From Zhongshania aliphaticivorans (lineage in GTDB: Bacteria; Pseudomonadota; Gammaproteobacteria; Pseudomonadales; Spongiibacteraceae), in assembly GCF_902705855.1 (NCBI RefSeq), contig NZ_CACSIJ010000012.1:98677-162676 (forward strand): a stretch of 64,000 nt of DNA, written 5' to 3'. The notes under the pieces were generated by a model. The model saw only the letters and a list, made by a program, of their open reading frames with translations, ran no database searches and had not been told where the DNA came from. Both the position numbers and the translations under genes were made by a program. Positions 17,275 through 26,845 of this stretch are shown here, one piece after another. How positions within the stretch are numbered: the stretch's first letter is position 1; every line of letters begins with the position of its first letter.

Positions 17275-18861
17275 TTAATGCTCGCGGGTCGCCCTGAAGC
17301 GTACGTCAGGATGACGTTCCTCCGTTAGCGACAAGTTAACGCGGGTCGGAGCCAGGTAAGTTAAATGCCCGCCGCCGTCCACCGCCAAGTTCTCAGCGCA
17401 TTTGCGTTTGAATTCTTCAAACTTCTTAGGATCATCACAGTCTACCCAGCGCGCGGTATATACATTAACAGGCTCGTACAGGGCTTCTACCTTGTATTCG
17501 TCTTTTAAACGATAAGCGACCACGTCAAACTGCAGGGTTCCTACCGCACCAACAACAAGGTCACTATTGCGCTGTGGCATAAATACTTGCGTAGAGCCTT
17601 CTTCAGAAAGCTGTTGTAAGCCCTTCTGCAATTGCTTTGATTTTAAAGGATCACGCAAGCGAATCCGGCGAAACAGCTCCGGTGCAAAATGCGGAATACC
17701 AGTAAATTTTAGGTCTTCACCTTCAGTAAAGGTATCCCCGATCTGGATAGTACCGTGATTATGCAAACCAATAATATCGCCCGACACCGCCTCGTCCAGT
17801 AGCTCTCTATCACCGGCAAGAAAACTCACAGCATCAGCAATTTTAATGTCTTTGCCAATCCGCACATGGCGCATTTTCATACCCTTGCGATAGGTACCCG
17901 AGCACACCCGCATAAAGGCAATACGGTCGCGGTGCTTAGGGTCCATATTGGCTTGAATTTTAAAAATGAATCCCGCAAACGCGTCTTCCTTCGCATCTAC
18001 TTCGCGCTGAGCCGTCGCCCTATTCAACGGCGCCGGCGCCCACTCGACAAAACCATCCAACATTTCGCGAACACCAAAATTTGACAGCGCAGTACCAAAA
18101 TACACCGGCGTCATTTTGCCGCTCAAATACTCGTCACAATTGAATTCATGGCTGGCACCACGCACTAACTCAATCTCGTCTAAATAATTTTCGTACTCGT
18201 CATCCAATAAGGCCTTAGCCTCATCGCTTTCTAAACCTTGAATCTGAATATCTTCGGCAATCACCGAGCCCTTACCCGGCTGAAATACGTGAATGACATC
18301 AGTGTATAAATTATAAACACCCTTAAAATCTCGGCCCATGCCAATAGGCCAGTTGATTGGCGCGGCAGCAATACCTAAGACGCTCTCTACCTCATCAAGT
18401 AGCTCAATAGGGTCGCGAATATCTCTATCCATCTTGTTAATAAAGCTAAGAATCGGAGTATCCCGCAGGCGACACACATTCATTAACTTGATAGTCCGAT
18501 CTTCGACACCCTTGGCTCCGTCGATAATCATCAGTGCCGAGTCCACCGCCGTCAGCGTGCGGTAAGTGTCCTCAGAGAAATCCTCGTGTCCCGGGGTATC
18601 CAACAAGTTCACGATCCGGTTTTTATAGGGAAACTGCATTACCGAGGAAGTAACAGATATACCGCGTTCCTTTTCTAGGCTCATCCAGTCCGAGGTTGCC
18701 GCGCGATCGTTTTTCTTACCTTTAACCGTACCCGCCACCTGTATCAACTGCCCCAGCAGAATCAATTTTTCAGTAATCGTGGTTTTACCGGCATCGGGGT
18801 GAGAGATAATCGCGAACGTTCTACGCTTGGCGATTTCCTGCTTTAAAGGCGAATTCGACAT
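17275..18861 (-). CDS. prfC: peptide chain release factor 3
   Basis: 528 aa, the E. coli RF3 length (529). This translational GTPase recycles RF1/RF2 after termination. G-domain motifs: G1 [14 protein letters not shown] (about 21-34), the switch region [13 protein letters not shown]3 [16 protein letters not shown] and G4 [10 protein letters not shown]. Domain II follows ([23 protein letters not shown]) and the C-terminal RF3-specific domain ([26 protein letters not shown], then [12 protein letters not shown]). Monocistronic. Confidence 0.97.
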   Translation of the reverse strand: MSNSPLKQEIAKRRTFAIISHPDAGKTTITEKLILLGQLIQVAGTVKGKKNDRAATSDWMSLEKERGISVTSSVMQFPYKNRIVNLLDTPGHEDFSEDTYRTLTAVDSALMIIDGAKGVEDRTIKLMNVCRLRDTPILSFINKMDRDIRDPIELLDEVESVLGIAAAPINWPIGMGRDFKGVYNLYTDVIHVFQPGKGSVIAEDIQIQGLESDEAKALLDDEYENYLDEIELVRGASHEFNCDEYLSGKMTPVYFGTALSNFGVREMLDGFVEWAPAPLNRATAQREVDAKEDAFAGFIFKIQANMDPKHRDRIAFMRVCSGTYRKGMKMRHVRIGKDIKIADAVSFLAGDRELLDEAVSGDIIGLHNHGTIQIGDTFTEGEDLKFTGIPHFAPELFRRIRLRDPLKSKQLQKGLQQLSEEGSTQVFMPQRNSDLVVGAVGTLQFDVVAYRLKDEYKVEALYEPVNVYTARWVDCDDPKKFEEFKRKCAENLAVDGGGHLTYLAPTRVNLSLTEERHPDVRFRATREH

Positions 18862-19057
18862 CTGTGAGGGTCTTCTGGCTTAAATAATGGACGCGACACA
18901 AACACTGCCGCGGCGGAGGCAGGATTCTACGTTATTTACGTTGTTTTTTCACTGTGGTCAGAAACGACCAGAATCGAGGCTTTCTATGGAAATAATATAC
19001 TATGCCGACGACAAGCCGCCAGCATAGTAAGCAAAATTTGCCGCCCATCGGCACAAA

Positions 19058-19495
19058 TTAAGGCAAACGAACAATCTCACCCTTTAGCGCAACACCAGAT
19101 ATGAATGTACCAGTATGACATTCGTATTCAGTTTCGCTGGAAAACTCATTGCGCTTATAAAAACTCTCAACATTCACAACTGCGTTGCCGCCTGCAGCGA
19201 TAGCGCTATTTTGAAGTGCTAGCAAAGCAGACAATAAAACCCACTCACAGGCTTGACGGTCTGATTTGTTAAACGCATTAGTTTTCTTGTTTGTAATCCT
19301 TTCACCCATTGTAGCGGCAGGGGTCGGATAGGATTGCTTGCCAAAGTAAAATTTAAAATCAGGATTCAATCGTGATTTAAAATCAACTGACTGCATGGCC
19401 TCTGATATCGACAACTTGTGCTGCCTGTCTGCGGCATAAGCTGTATTCATAGCAACGGTGAAGATCACCAGCACTGAAAGAATTATCCGTTTCAT
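19058..19495 (-). CDS. small secreted protein of unknown function
   Basis: 145 aa from the ATG at 19493-19495, chosen because AGGAATTT precedes it and it opens a typical signal peptide (MKRIILSVLVIFTVAMNTAYAA). The mature protein has a C-terminal part ALQNSAIAAGGNAVVNVESFYKR, a pattern shared with small periplasmic proteins that carry a GGNAVVN turn and are often misnamed excinuclease-like. Two Cys (in RQACEW and YECHTG) may form a disulfide. No operon partner. Function unknown. Confidence 0.75.
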   Translation of the reverse strand: MKRIILSVLVIFTVAMNTAYAADRQHKLSISEAMQSVDFKSRLNPDFKFYFGKQSYPTPAATMGERITNKKTNAFNKSDRQACEWVLLSALLALQNSAIAAGGNAVVNVESFYKRNEFSSETEYECHTGTFISGVALKGEIVRLP

Positions 19496-19918
19496 ATAGT
19501 AAATTCCTAAACAATGAAAAAATATCAATTAGAAGACGCTGAAAAGCCTAGATATATTAGTCATGTACTCTCAGGAAGTCTAACTATGGCAATGCCAATT
19601 GATTCTTTGAGACCTCAACATAACTACTGCCCTCGCCAATACAGCATTAAAAATCAGCTTAAAATGCGCATTTACTCAAGTTAACCCGGCAATTACTCTG
19701 CATTCCCCTAATACACGCCATCCTTGGCGCTATCGGCTTTTGCGTTGATTTTAGCCTCGTCTTAGCCGCCCTCGTTACGTTATGCTGAAGTCTCTTTAGT
19801 GCTGCCGCTTGTTATAGGGTTGGTATCTGGTAGAATTGGGAACTAAATCACAAATTTGCTGTCCGCTCACTCCTGGTGAGAAACGAGCAACCCGCGCATT
19901 TACTATTATGGACTAGGA
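19496..19918. other. intergenic region upstream of the aryl polyene operon
   Basis: 423 nt without a convincing gene on either strand. It separates the minus-strand secreted protein from the plus-strand APE operon. A sigma-70-like promoter lies near its right end. I saw no further clear inverted repeat. Confidence 0.6.
19809..19836 (+). promoter_or_regulatory. candidate promoter of the aryl polyene operon
   Basis: TTGTTA (19809-19814) and TAGAAT (19831-19836) with a 16-nt spacer, about 80 nt before the first APE gene. It is the only convincing promoter seen before the operon. Confidence 0.5.
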
Positions 19919-20629
19919 ATGTCTATATCGTTTACAGTTTCTGAATGGTCTGGCTGGACCAGCGTGCCGATTAAAGGATTAGAAGGCAGTAGCCAACTGA
20001 CATTTTCTGACAGCCCCGATGTACAAAACATCCCACCGATGCTCCGTCGCCGCCTGAATCTATTGGGGCGAGCCTGCGCAAGTGAAATTCTTCAGCATTG
20101 CGCTAAAGATGACGACATCCCGCTGGTTTACGCTAGCCGCCACGGCGACATAGAGCGCACATTATCTGTTTTACAAGAGCTTGCACTTGAACAACCCGTA
20201 TCACCGATGAATTTTAGCCTTGCCGTCCACAATGCCATATGTGGCGTGGTATCCATCCATCAAGGCCTAAAAGGCAATATTTCAACGATTGCGGCAAGCA
20301 ACGGGCTAGTTCCTGCGTTATTAGAAGCCTGCGGCCTTATTGAAGAGGGCAACGACAGGGTCCTATGTATTATTTGCGATACGAGCACCCCAGAAATATA
20401 TCGAGACAGGCACGAAGCGGTAGAACAACCCTTCGCATGCTGCTTTATTGTGACAAAGGGTAACGCCCTGAATCTTGAAATGATTCCCAACGCGTCAAAA
20501 CAAATCCCAGACGATAACACGCCGTTTTTGAACTATTCCGCACTACGCTTTGGTGCGTTTCTTAACTCCACTAGCACTAGCGCGAGCTTGCCCCACAATA
20601 ATCAGCACTGGATGATTTCCAAAAATTAA
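19919..20629 (+). CDS. apeC: aryl polyene beta-ketoacyl synthase chain-length factor (ApeC-like)
   Basis: 236 aa, about half a ketosynthase. It matches the short KS-like chain-length factors that pair with the elongating ketosynthase in aryl polyene systems. It starts with FTVSEWSGW and shows RRRLNLLGRACASE, the SLAVHNAICGVVSI segment and TIAASNGLVPALLEACG. The catalytic Cys position carries no Cys, so it is a non-catalytic partner expected to set chain length with the KS at 30933-32117. First gene of the operon, 4 nt before the acyltransferase. Confidence 0.88.
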   Translation: MSISFTVSEWSGWTSVPIKGLEGSSQLTFSDSPDVQNIPPMLRRRLNLLGRACASEILQHCAKDDDIPLVYASRHGDIERTLSVLQELALEQPVSPMNFSLAVHNAICGVVSIHQGLKGNISTIAASNGLVPALLEACGLIEEGNDRVLCIICDTSTPEIYRDRHEAVEQPFACCFIVTKGNALNLEMIPNASKQIPDDNTPFLNYSALRFGAFLNSTSTSASLPHNNQHWMISKN

Positions 20630-20633
20630 CACT

Positions 20634-21461
20634 ATGACCTTGCGAGCCAAACTCAACTACTACTGGCGCCTGATTGCGACTGCACTCAGCTTCGCTTTAT
20701 TTGGCATTGGCGGCGTTATTATTCCAGCTGTAGCCACCCCCGTTTTATGCCTTTTTGCTCCTGACAAAAGACGGATACTGGCGCGAAAATTAGTACATCT
20801 ATCCTTCAAAAGCTTTGTTTACATCATGCGCGGACTGGGAATATTGCGCTGGGATATTACCGGCATAGAAAAGCTTAAGCGCAATCATGGACTTATATTA
20901 GCCAATCACCCCACCCTAATCGACGTGGTATTTCTAGTCGCCTTGATCCCGAACGCCAACTGCCTCGTAAAAGGACGCCTGCTTAGCAACCCCGCAATGC
21001 GTGGCTTTATATCACTTGCTGGCTACATCACCAATGACGACAGCAGTAGCTTATTAAACCCTGCGAACGACACTGACGGTCTTTTAGTAATATTTCCTGA
21101 AGGTACCCGCAGCACAGTAGGGCAGCCTCTAAAAATGCAGCGGGGAGCAGCTAATATCGCTATTCGCAAAGAAATGAATATCACGCCAGTCATGATACAG
21201 TGCACACCGGCAACACTGAGCAAACAACATAAGTGGTACCACATCCCTGAGCGCGCGTTTGTTATTTCGATCACAGTCAATAACGATATAGACATAGCTC
21301 AATATTTAGATGTGCCCGCAACACTGGCAGCCCGTCAACTTACCAAATACCTAGAACAGTATTTTTCACAGGAAAACCCAGTTTATGAGCAACCAGTCAC
21401 TAATTCAGGAACTGAAAGCCCTATTGATTCAAGCCTTGGACTTGGAAGATATATCAATTGA
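20634..21461 (+). CDS. apeD: 1-acyl-glycerol-3-phosphate acyltransferase-like protein (ApeD-like)
   Basis: 275 aa PlsC-family acyltransferase. An N-terminal membrane segment (IATALSFALFGIGGVIIPAVA) precedes the HxxxxD motif ANHPTLIDVV (near residue 90) and a FPEGTRS motif (near 160). In aryl polyene clusters it is thought to help attach the polyene to a lipid head. Its 3' end overlaps the next gene by 77 nt: the last 25 residues, after SQENP, are low in family-like features and may exist only because the ancestral stop was lost. Confidence 0.87.
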   Translation: MTLRAKLNYYWRLIATALSFALFGIGGVIIPAVATPVLCLFAPDKRRILARKLVHLSFKSFVYIMRGLGILRWDITGIEKLKRNHGLILANHPTLIDVVFLVALIPNANCLVKGRLLSNPAMRGFISLAGYITNDDSSSLLNPANDTDGLLVIFPEGTRSTVGQPLKMQRGAANIAIRKEMNITPVMIQCTPATLSKQHKWYHIPERAFVISITVNNDIDIAQYLDVPATLAARQLTKYLEQYFSQENPVYEQPVTNSGTESPIDSSLGLGRYIN

Positions 21462-21657
21462 TGACATTTCAGACACTGATCCGCTTTTCCACGACGGCTT
21501 AGGACTAGACTCCATCGACGCACTCGAAATAGGCGTCGCGCTACAGAAAAAATATGGCATAAAACTGAACCCTGACTCGGACGATGTAAAAACCTATTTT
21601 TCCAGCGTCAGCCAACTTGCCAAACTGGTTGAGCTCAACAGAACAATAGAAGGGTAA
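21385..21657 (+). CDS. apeE: acyl carrier protein (ApeE-like)
   Basis: 90 aa. The phosphopantetheine site is the Ser in GLGLDSIDALEIG (near residue 41). The helical acidic composition is typical of ACPs. It begins inside the acyltransferase gene in another frame and is followed after 4 nt by a second ACP. In APE pathways one of the two ACPs carries the growing polyene. Confidence 0.92.
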   Translation: MSNQSLIQELKALLIQALDLEDISIDDISDTDPLFHDGLGLDSIDALEIGVALQKKYGIKLNPDSDDVKTYFSSVSQLAKLVELNRTIEG

Positions 21658-21661
21658 AACC

Positions 21662-21913
21662 ATGCATTCACGTTCAGAAATATATCAACATATTGTCAGC
21701 GTTATGAGCGACCTGTTCGAGATCGACCCTGCAAAACTAAGTGAAGACGCTGAGCTTTACGACGAGCTAGATATTGATAGTATCGATGCGGTAGATCTCA
21801 TTGTTGAGTTAAAAAACTTCACCGGAAAGAAAATTGCACCTGAAGATTTTAAATCTGTCAGAACTCTGGGTGATATTGTTGATGCGGTAGAAGAATTGCT
21901 AAAAAATGACTAA
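21662..21913 (+). CDS. apeF: acyl carrier protein (ApeF-like)
   Basis: 83 aa. The phosphopantetheine Ser lies in ELDIDSIDAVDLIVEL (near residue 38). The sequence differs clearly from its neighbour, so the ACP pair is old and functionally split, as in other aryl polyene operons. It overlaps the next gene by 8 nt. Confidence 0.92.
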   Translation: MHSRSEIYQHIVSVMSDLFEIDPAKLSEDAELYDELDIDSIDAVDLIVELKNFTGKKIAPEDFKSVRTLGDIVDAVEELLKND

Positions 21914-22466
21914 CAACGTCGGCATTCGCATTGCCCTCGGCCTGCTATTTCTTCTTTACCCGGTCATGGTTTATGTCGGCCTCGCTTTCTTCGACCCAAG
22001 GTGGCTGACTACCCTACTGCTCGTCACCGCCGCTGCGCGCTTGCTCGGCGGAAACTTTCCAAGAAAGGTATTAGTACTGTGGGCAGGCGCCGCGGTGCTT
22101 GCAATAGCAATTACCTTCATCGATGCCTCCGATATTGGACTTCTTCTTTACCCCATTCTCGTCAACGCCGTACTGCTTGCCCTCTTTGCGTGGAGCTACC
22201 TCAAGCCACCCAGCATCATCGAATCTATTGCCAGAAAAACCGAACCAGACCTATCGGAGGATGGCGTACGCTATACGCGCAAAGTCACCCTAGTTTGGTG
22301 TGCGTTTTTTTTAGGTAATGGTTTATTTTCGCTGTTTACATTAACTCAAAGCAGAGAATTTTGGGCACTATATAACGGCATGATTTCCTATATATTAATG
22401 GCGGTACTAATGGCCGCAGAATGGCTAATACGCCAACGAGTAAAAGCCAACCATGTCAGCGCTTAA
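21906..22466 (+). CDS. apeG: APE cluster membrane protein (COG4648/ApeG-like)
   Basis: 186 aa, strongly hydrophobic with about five or six membrane helices, beginning RIALGLLFLLYPVMVYVGL and ending with a short basic tail. Position between the ACP pair and the ligase, length and topology fit the ApeG family, which is conserved in aryl polyene clusters but without a settled biochemical role. It overlaps the following ligase by 14 nt. Confidence 0.8.
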   Translation: MTNNVGIRIALGLLFLLYPVMVYVGLAFFDPRWLTTLLLVTAAARLLGGNFPRKVLVLWAGAAVLAIAITFIDASDIGLLLYPILVNAVLLALFAWSYLKPPSIIESIARKTEPDLSEDGVRYTRKVTLVWCAFFLGNGLFSLFTLTQSREFWALYNGMISYILMAVLMAAEWLIRQRVKANHVSA

Positions 22467-24150
22467 GTCCCTCACCTCATATTGCGATCTTTCCACGCTC
22501 TACCCCGACGGCAAACTCATCGCCTACCGGGATTCCGAAGCCGTATTATGGTCCGAAGTATCCACACGCGTCGAACAATGGGAAAGCCAACTTGGTGGGA
22601 TACCACAAACGTCCATTGCCGTTCATCAAAATAGCGGCATCGAGTTACTCGCCGTATTACTCGCCATTTGGCGACTCAATAAAATTGCCGTTATCCCCTC
22701 CAGTACACGCCGCAGTCACTTAGCGAGTGTTGTGTGCCCAACGGCTATATCTGAACTGGACGATACCGAAAATTTTGCGCTAGCAGCAATACATAACGCA
22801 CCGACAAGCTCGGACGCCGCGCTGGTTATTTACACCTCCGGCTCAACCGGCCAAGCCCAGCCGTGTCAAAAAACTTTTGGCCAACTTAATGCTGAAATAG
22901 CCAGTTTTGAAGCATGCTGGGGACAAATACCAGCATGTAGCCTCTTTGCCAATTCGGTATCTAGGCATCACATGTATGGTCTGCCATTCGCGCTACTTTG
23001 GCCCTTTCTTCGCGGCAACCCATTTACCGATGTCCGCCTTCCCTATTTAGAATCGCTGGAACATTTACCCAGCAACTCATTTACCTTAGTGAGCAGCCCA
23101 GTCCAACTCGCAAACCTGCCACTTAGCTTAAACACTGCAAAAATTTCAAATGAATGCGTCGCAGTTTTCAGTGCCGGCGCGCCCTTGAATTCCGACGCGG
23201 CGGAACGCTGCCAACACTATTTTGGAAAACCGGTCACCGAAATTTACGGTAGCACCGAGACTGGGGCTATCGCTCGGCGCCACCAAACTATCAGTGATGC
23301 GTGGCAACTACTGCCAAATACCAAACTGCGAATTAGCGAATGTCAGCACATAGAAATTTTTTCTGCTGCTGCCGGTAGCACCAACAACTCTTGGCTACGA
23401 CTTTCAGATATCGGAGAGCAACTAGACCCACAGCACTTCCACCTAAAAGGCCGCGACGACCAAATAGTGAAGGTGGGCGCAAAGCGAATATCACTAAATA
23501 GTATTAACGACCGACTGATATCGCACCCCTGGGTACGCGACGCGCGAACCATGCTACTAAGCGAGCGAAAATCAAGAATCGCTGCGGTTATATGCCTAAC
23601 CCCAGAGGGCAACGACCAATTAACTGACACCGGGCGGCATAACGTAAACGCCGTATTACTCGATCATTTGGGCGACCATATCGAAACCATTGCTAGACCA
23701 AGGTATTGGAGATATTTATCTACAATGCCGATGAATAGCCAAGGCAAAGTTCATACCGAAGTACTGGAAAACCTATTTTTCAGCGAGCGCCAGCCCCGCC
23801 TACCAGAACTCGTCGCACGCAATACAACACCTGACGATACCTGCGCCAACGTCACACTGTTTGTGCCTCATCAACTCTTTTACTTTAATGGCCACTTCCC
23901 TGGCAATGCCATCCTTCCTGGGGTTGTACAGCTTAGCTGGGTCATGCATTTTGCACGACAGCATTTTCCTACACTGAGTAAATTCCAACGTTTAGAAGTG
24001 ATCAAATTTCAGAAAATAATACGCCCCGGCGACACCATTCGTCTTGAACTAATATGGGACGCCGCCAAAAATCGTCTTGTATTTAACTACTACAACGGCG
24101 CTGAGCAAGCACTGTCTAGCGGCCGTATCGGGTTTGCTAGTCATGACTAA
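22453..24150 (+). CDS. apeHI: acyl-ACP ligase fused to a FabZ-like dehydratase (ApeH-ApeI fusion)
   Basis: 565 aa in two parts. Residues 1 to about 440 form an ANL-type adenylating enzyme: P-loop-like YTSGSTGQAQPCQKT (near 127), the YGSTETGAIARRH motif (near 270), RGDD-type hinge KGRDDQIVKVGAKRIS (near 335) and the C-terminal NSQGKVHTEVL lysine motif. It should activate the aryl starter acid for the ACP. Residues about 455 to 565 form a hotdog dehydratase with FNGHFPGNAILPGVVQ, the catalytic His in GHFPG. In E. coli-type clusters these are separate genes, so this is a fused form. It overlaps the next gene by 8 nt. Confidence 0.88.
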   Translation: MSALKSLTSYCDLSTLYPDGKLIAYRDSEAVLWSEVSTRVEQWESQLGGIPQTSIAVHQNSGIELLAVLLAIWRLNKIAVIPSSTRRSHLASVVCPTAISELDDTENFALAAIHNAPTSSDAALVIYTSGSTGQAQPCQKTFGQLNAEIASFEACWGQIPACSLFANSVSRHHMYGLPFALLWPFLRGNPFTDVRLPYLESLEHLPSNSFTLVSSPVQLANLPLSLNTAKISNECVAVFSAGAPLNSDAAERCQHYFGKPVTEIYGSTETGAIARRHQTISDAWQLLPNTKLRISECQHIEIFSAAAGSTNNSWLRLSDIGEQLDPQHFHLKGRDDQIVKVGAKRISLNSINDRLISHPWVRDARTMLLSERKSRIAAVICLTPEGNDQLTDTGRHNVNAVLLDHLGDHIETIARPRYWRYLSTMPMNSQGKVHTEVLENLFFSERQPRLPELVARNTTPDDTCANVTLFVPHQLFYFNGHFPGNAILPGVVQLSWVMHFARQHFPTLSKFQRLEVIKFQKIIRPGDTIRLELIWDAAKNRLVFNYYNGAEQALSSGRIGFASHD

Positions 24151-24910
24151 TGTGTCGAGTAATTTTTTTGCACCCTGTGCGCTAATACCCGTTTACAACC
24201 ACTCACTGGTACTCGCCAACACTTGTAAAACCATACTAGCCAAAGGCTTAGCAATAATTTTGGTCGACGATGGCAGTAATGAGCCGTGCAAAAAAATCAT
24301 ACAATCGATTATAAGCAGCAACGAGAAAATCACTCTAATTGAACACAGCACTAATCGCGGCAAAGGCGCTGCAATCAAAACTGGTATCACGGCCGCTCAA
24401 CAACTTGGTTTTAGTCACGCCATTCAAGTAGACGCGGATGGGCAGCATAACCTCGCTGACATCGAGCGTTTTATTGGCGCGGCGAATAAGGCACCAAACG
24501 CGTTAATTTTAGGCTACCCCGCCTACGACGAGTCAGTACCACGCCACCGTTATTATGCACGCTACCTTACCCATATCTGGATATGGATAAATACACTATC
24601 AACCAGCATTAAAGACACCATGTGTGGCTTTAGGGTCTACCCCATACAGGAAAGCTCAGCTTTAATAGCTGCCTCAACAATTGGCGATCGAATGGAATTC
24701 GACTCAGAATTTGTCGTCATGTGGTACTGGTCAGGCTTAAGTATTGCTCAACACGAAACCGACGTGCGCTACCCACAAGACGGTATATCGCACTTCCGAT
24801 TGCTAAAAGACAATCTTCTCATTTCAAAAATGCATGCCAAGCTTTTCTTTGGCATGTTGTGGCGACTGCCAAAACTACTTCAGCGTAAGCTAGTGATGGC
24901 AGGCAAATGA
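24143..24910 (+). CDS. family 2 glycosyltransferase of the APE cluster (ApeJ N-terminal part)
   Basis: 255 aa from the ATG at 24143, which overlaps the ligase stop. An earlier in-frame ATG would add 22 residues not typical of the family. GT-A fold: CALIPVYNHSLVL, IILVDDGSNEP, NRGKGAAIKTG, and the DxD-type AIQVDADGQHN. It probably adds a sugar or anchor during assembly of the cell-bound polyene lipid. Some clusters carry this domain and an acyltransferase as one protein (ApeJ). Here they are two genes overlapping by 4 nt. Confidence 0.85.
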   Translation: MTNVSSNFFAPCALIPVYNHSLVLANTCKTILAKGLAIILVDDGSNEPCKKIIQSIISSNEKITLIEHSTNRGKGAAIKTGITAAQQLGFSHAIQVDADGQHNLADIERFIGAANKAPNALILGYPAYDESVPRHRYYARYLTHIWIWINTLSTSIKDTMCGFRVYPIQESSALIAASTIGDRMEFDSEFVVMWYWSGLSIAQHETDVRYPQDGISHFRLLKDNLLISKMHAKLFFGMLWRLPKLLQRKLVMAGK

Positions 24911-25848
24911 ACAAAGCAAAAAATTGGTTTTCTATTAGAGAGTATGGTTCCAAAAAAGGGATTTCACTGCTGCTAGCCTGCTATAAATTTGGCGGCCGCT
25001 GGTTATTTGCTGGCATTCTATTTCCCGTTATTTTCTTTTACTTTTTATTGCGTCGAGACGCCCGCCACGCCTCCTATTTGTACTTAGAAAAGATGCACCA
25101 CATTAACAATGCTTTTCCAAAGCCACGGGTTCAACACTGCTTTCTCCATTTCTGGCACTTTGGCCTCTGCCTGCTAGACAAATTTAATGTATGGATGGGA
25201 TATATTCAGCGCAGCGATGTCACTATACACGGCGGCGAATATATTGCAGACATGATAGCGCAGGGTAAAGGTGGCGTAATTTTCACATCCCACCTTGGCA
25301 ATTTTGAAATCTGTCATGCGCTCTCCGAAGGACGCGATGGCATGAGGCTGACAGTGCTTCACCACAGCCAACACACCGCAAAGTTTAATGAAGTACTGCG
25401 TCGCTATAGCCGCGACTCGCAAGTGGAGCTTATGCAGGTAGGCGACCTAAGTATCGGATCGGCAATACGCTTGAGTGAAAAAATATCCAGAGGCGAATTT
25501 ATCGCAGTCGCCGCCGACAGAACACCAATCAACAATCCTACCGCCGTACAATTAATCGATTTTTTAGGTGTGCCAGCGGCATTCCCAACGGGACCATTTT
25601 CCATGGCTCTTGCACTGCAATGTCCCATCTTTGCGCTGCACTGTATCAAGCTTAATGGCCGCTATCACATTCATTTTGAGCCTTTATCTAAAGGTGAAAT
25701 CAGCAGCCGTAAACAGCGCGAGACCATCCTTGCTACACTGATGAAAAAACACGTTCAACGCCTCGAACACTTTTGCAAACAAGCGCCTTGGCAGTGGTTT
25801 AACTTTTACCCATTCTGGCCATCTGATGACACGGACAATCAACCATGA
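24907..25848 (+). CDS. LpxL/HtrB-like lysophospholipid acyltransferase of the APE cluster (ApeJ C-terminal part)
   Basis: 313 aa. An N-terminal hydrophobic helix (RWLFAGILFPVIFFYFLL) precedes the acyltransferase motif SHLGNFEI (HxxxxE variant of the HxxxxD/E group, near residue 121) and AADRTPINNPTAVQLIDFLGVPAAFPTGPF, the LpxL-type substrate region. The likely role is acyl transfer that makes the aryl polyene a membrane lipid. It follows the glycosyltransferase with a 4-nt overlap and overlaps the thioesterase by 4 nt. Confidence 0.86.
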   Translation: MNKAKNWFSIREYGSKKGISLLLACYKFGGRWLFAGILFPVIFFYFLLRRDARHASYLYLEKMHHINNAFPKPRVQHCFLHFWHFGLCLLDKFNVWMGYIQRSDVTIHGGEYIADMIAQGKGGVIFTSHLGNFEICHALSEGRDGMRLTVLHHSQHTAKFNEVLRRYSRDSQVELMQVGDLSIGSAIRLSEKISRGEFIAVAADRTPINNPTAVQLIDFLGVPAAFPTGPFSMALALQCPIFALHCIKLNGRYHIHFEPLSKGEISSRKQRETILATLMKKHVQRLEHFCKQAPWQWFNFYPFWPSDDTDNQP

Positions 25849-26285
25849 GCTCGTCAAACAAAGCAACCGTCACCCACAGCGCAAATGTCATTATTGACGT
25901 ACCCTTCCACGACGTCGATTCAGCGCAAATCGCCTGGCATGGCCACTACGCCAAATACTTTGAAGTTGCGCGTTGTGCGCTATTAGAAACCGTTGACTAC
26001 AACTATTTACAAATGAGCGAATCTGGTTATTTTTGGCCAGTAGTCGATATGAGAATTCGCTACATTAACCCAGCCTTATTTGGCCAAAAAATACGAGTTA
26101 ACGCGACCATTACCGAGTGGGAACACCGCCTTCGGATTGATTACAAAATATTTGATAATGAATCCGGCCAACGTTTAACCAAGGGCTACACCATTCAGGT
26201 CGCCGTCGGCATTGAAAGTAAAGAACTACTACTAGCCTCGCCCCCAGTGCTGTTTGAAAAGCTTGGTCTGGACGACACACTATGA
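25845..26285 (+). CDS. apeK: acyl-CoA/ACP thioesterase, hotdog fold (ApeK-like)
   Basis: 146 aa 4HBT-type thioesterase. The catalytic Asp-containing motif DVDSAQIAWHGHYAKYFEVAR (residues about 23-43) is the 4-hydroxybenzoyl-CoA thioesterase signature, followed by YINPALFGQKIRV. In aryl polyene clusters this enzyme may edit or release ACP-bound intermediates. Tight 4-nt overlaps on both sides place it firmly in the operon. Confidence 0.9.
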   Translation: MSSSNKATVTHSANVIIDVPFHDVDSAQIAWHGHYAKYFEVARCALLETVDYNYLQMSESGYFWPVVDMRIRYINPALFGQKIRVNATITEWEHRLRIDYKIFDNESGQRLTKGYTIQVAVGIESKELLLASPPVLFEKLGLDDTL

Positions 26286-26845
26286 TTCGCGTCCTTCTCT
26301 TCGCCATAAGCCTCTTAAGTTGCGGCGCAAACGCGGGGGCCGCCATTGAACAACTTGCTATCGATGCAAAGAGCATCCAAGGGATTAACGGCAAATTCAC
26401 CCAGTCTCGCCACATTGCCATTCTAAGCACACCACTCCGCTCCGCTGGTGAGTTCCGCTATCAGCGCGAGATTGGCCTTGTATGGCATGTTAGCCACCCG
26501 GTAGAAAGCACATTGGAAATCTCTTACGACAAAGGTCTACGATTAGTTAATGACGATGGCGAGGCCAAATCAGTCACCGGGGCGGAGTTGCTCACTCAAT
26601 TATTCTTAGGCCTTTTTTCTGGTAATCTCGATGCGCTTTTAGATATTTTCAATATCGATGAACATAAAGACGAAGCAACTTGGCGCCTGCATCTAACGCC
26701 GAAAAGCGACGCCCTTCGCCAGCATATAAGCCATATCAATATTGTAGGAAACAATGGCGTTAATGCCATAACCGTTGTAGAAACCAGTGGCGACCGCAAC
26801 GAAATTCACTTGCTAGAACAACACATAGAGCGATCTATTGAATGA
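26282..26845 (+). CDS. apeL: LolA-like outer membrane lipoprotein carrier (ApeL-like)
   Basis: 187 aa. A signal peptide (MIRVLLFAISLLSCGANAGAA) precedes a LolA-type beta fold: IQGINGKFTQSRHIAIL, LRSAGEFRYQRE, IGLVWHVSHPVES and a central glycine-poor hydrophobic sheet. It most likely carries the finished aryl polyene lipid or an associated lipoprotein across the periplasm. It overlaps the MMPL transporter start by 4 nt. Confidence 0.88.
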   Translation: MIRVLLFAISLLSCGANAGAAIEQLAIDAKSIQGINGKFTQSRHIAILSTPLRSAGEFRYQREIGLVWHVSHPVESTLEISYDKGLRLVNDDGEAKSVTGAELLTQLFLGLFSGNLDALLDIFNIDEHKDEATWRLHLTPKSDALRQHISHINIVGNNGVNAITVVETSGDRNEIHLLEQHIERSIE

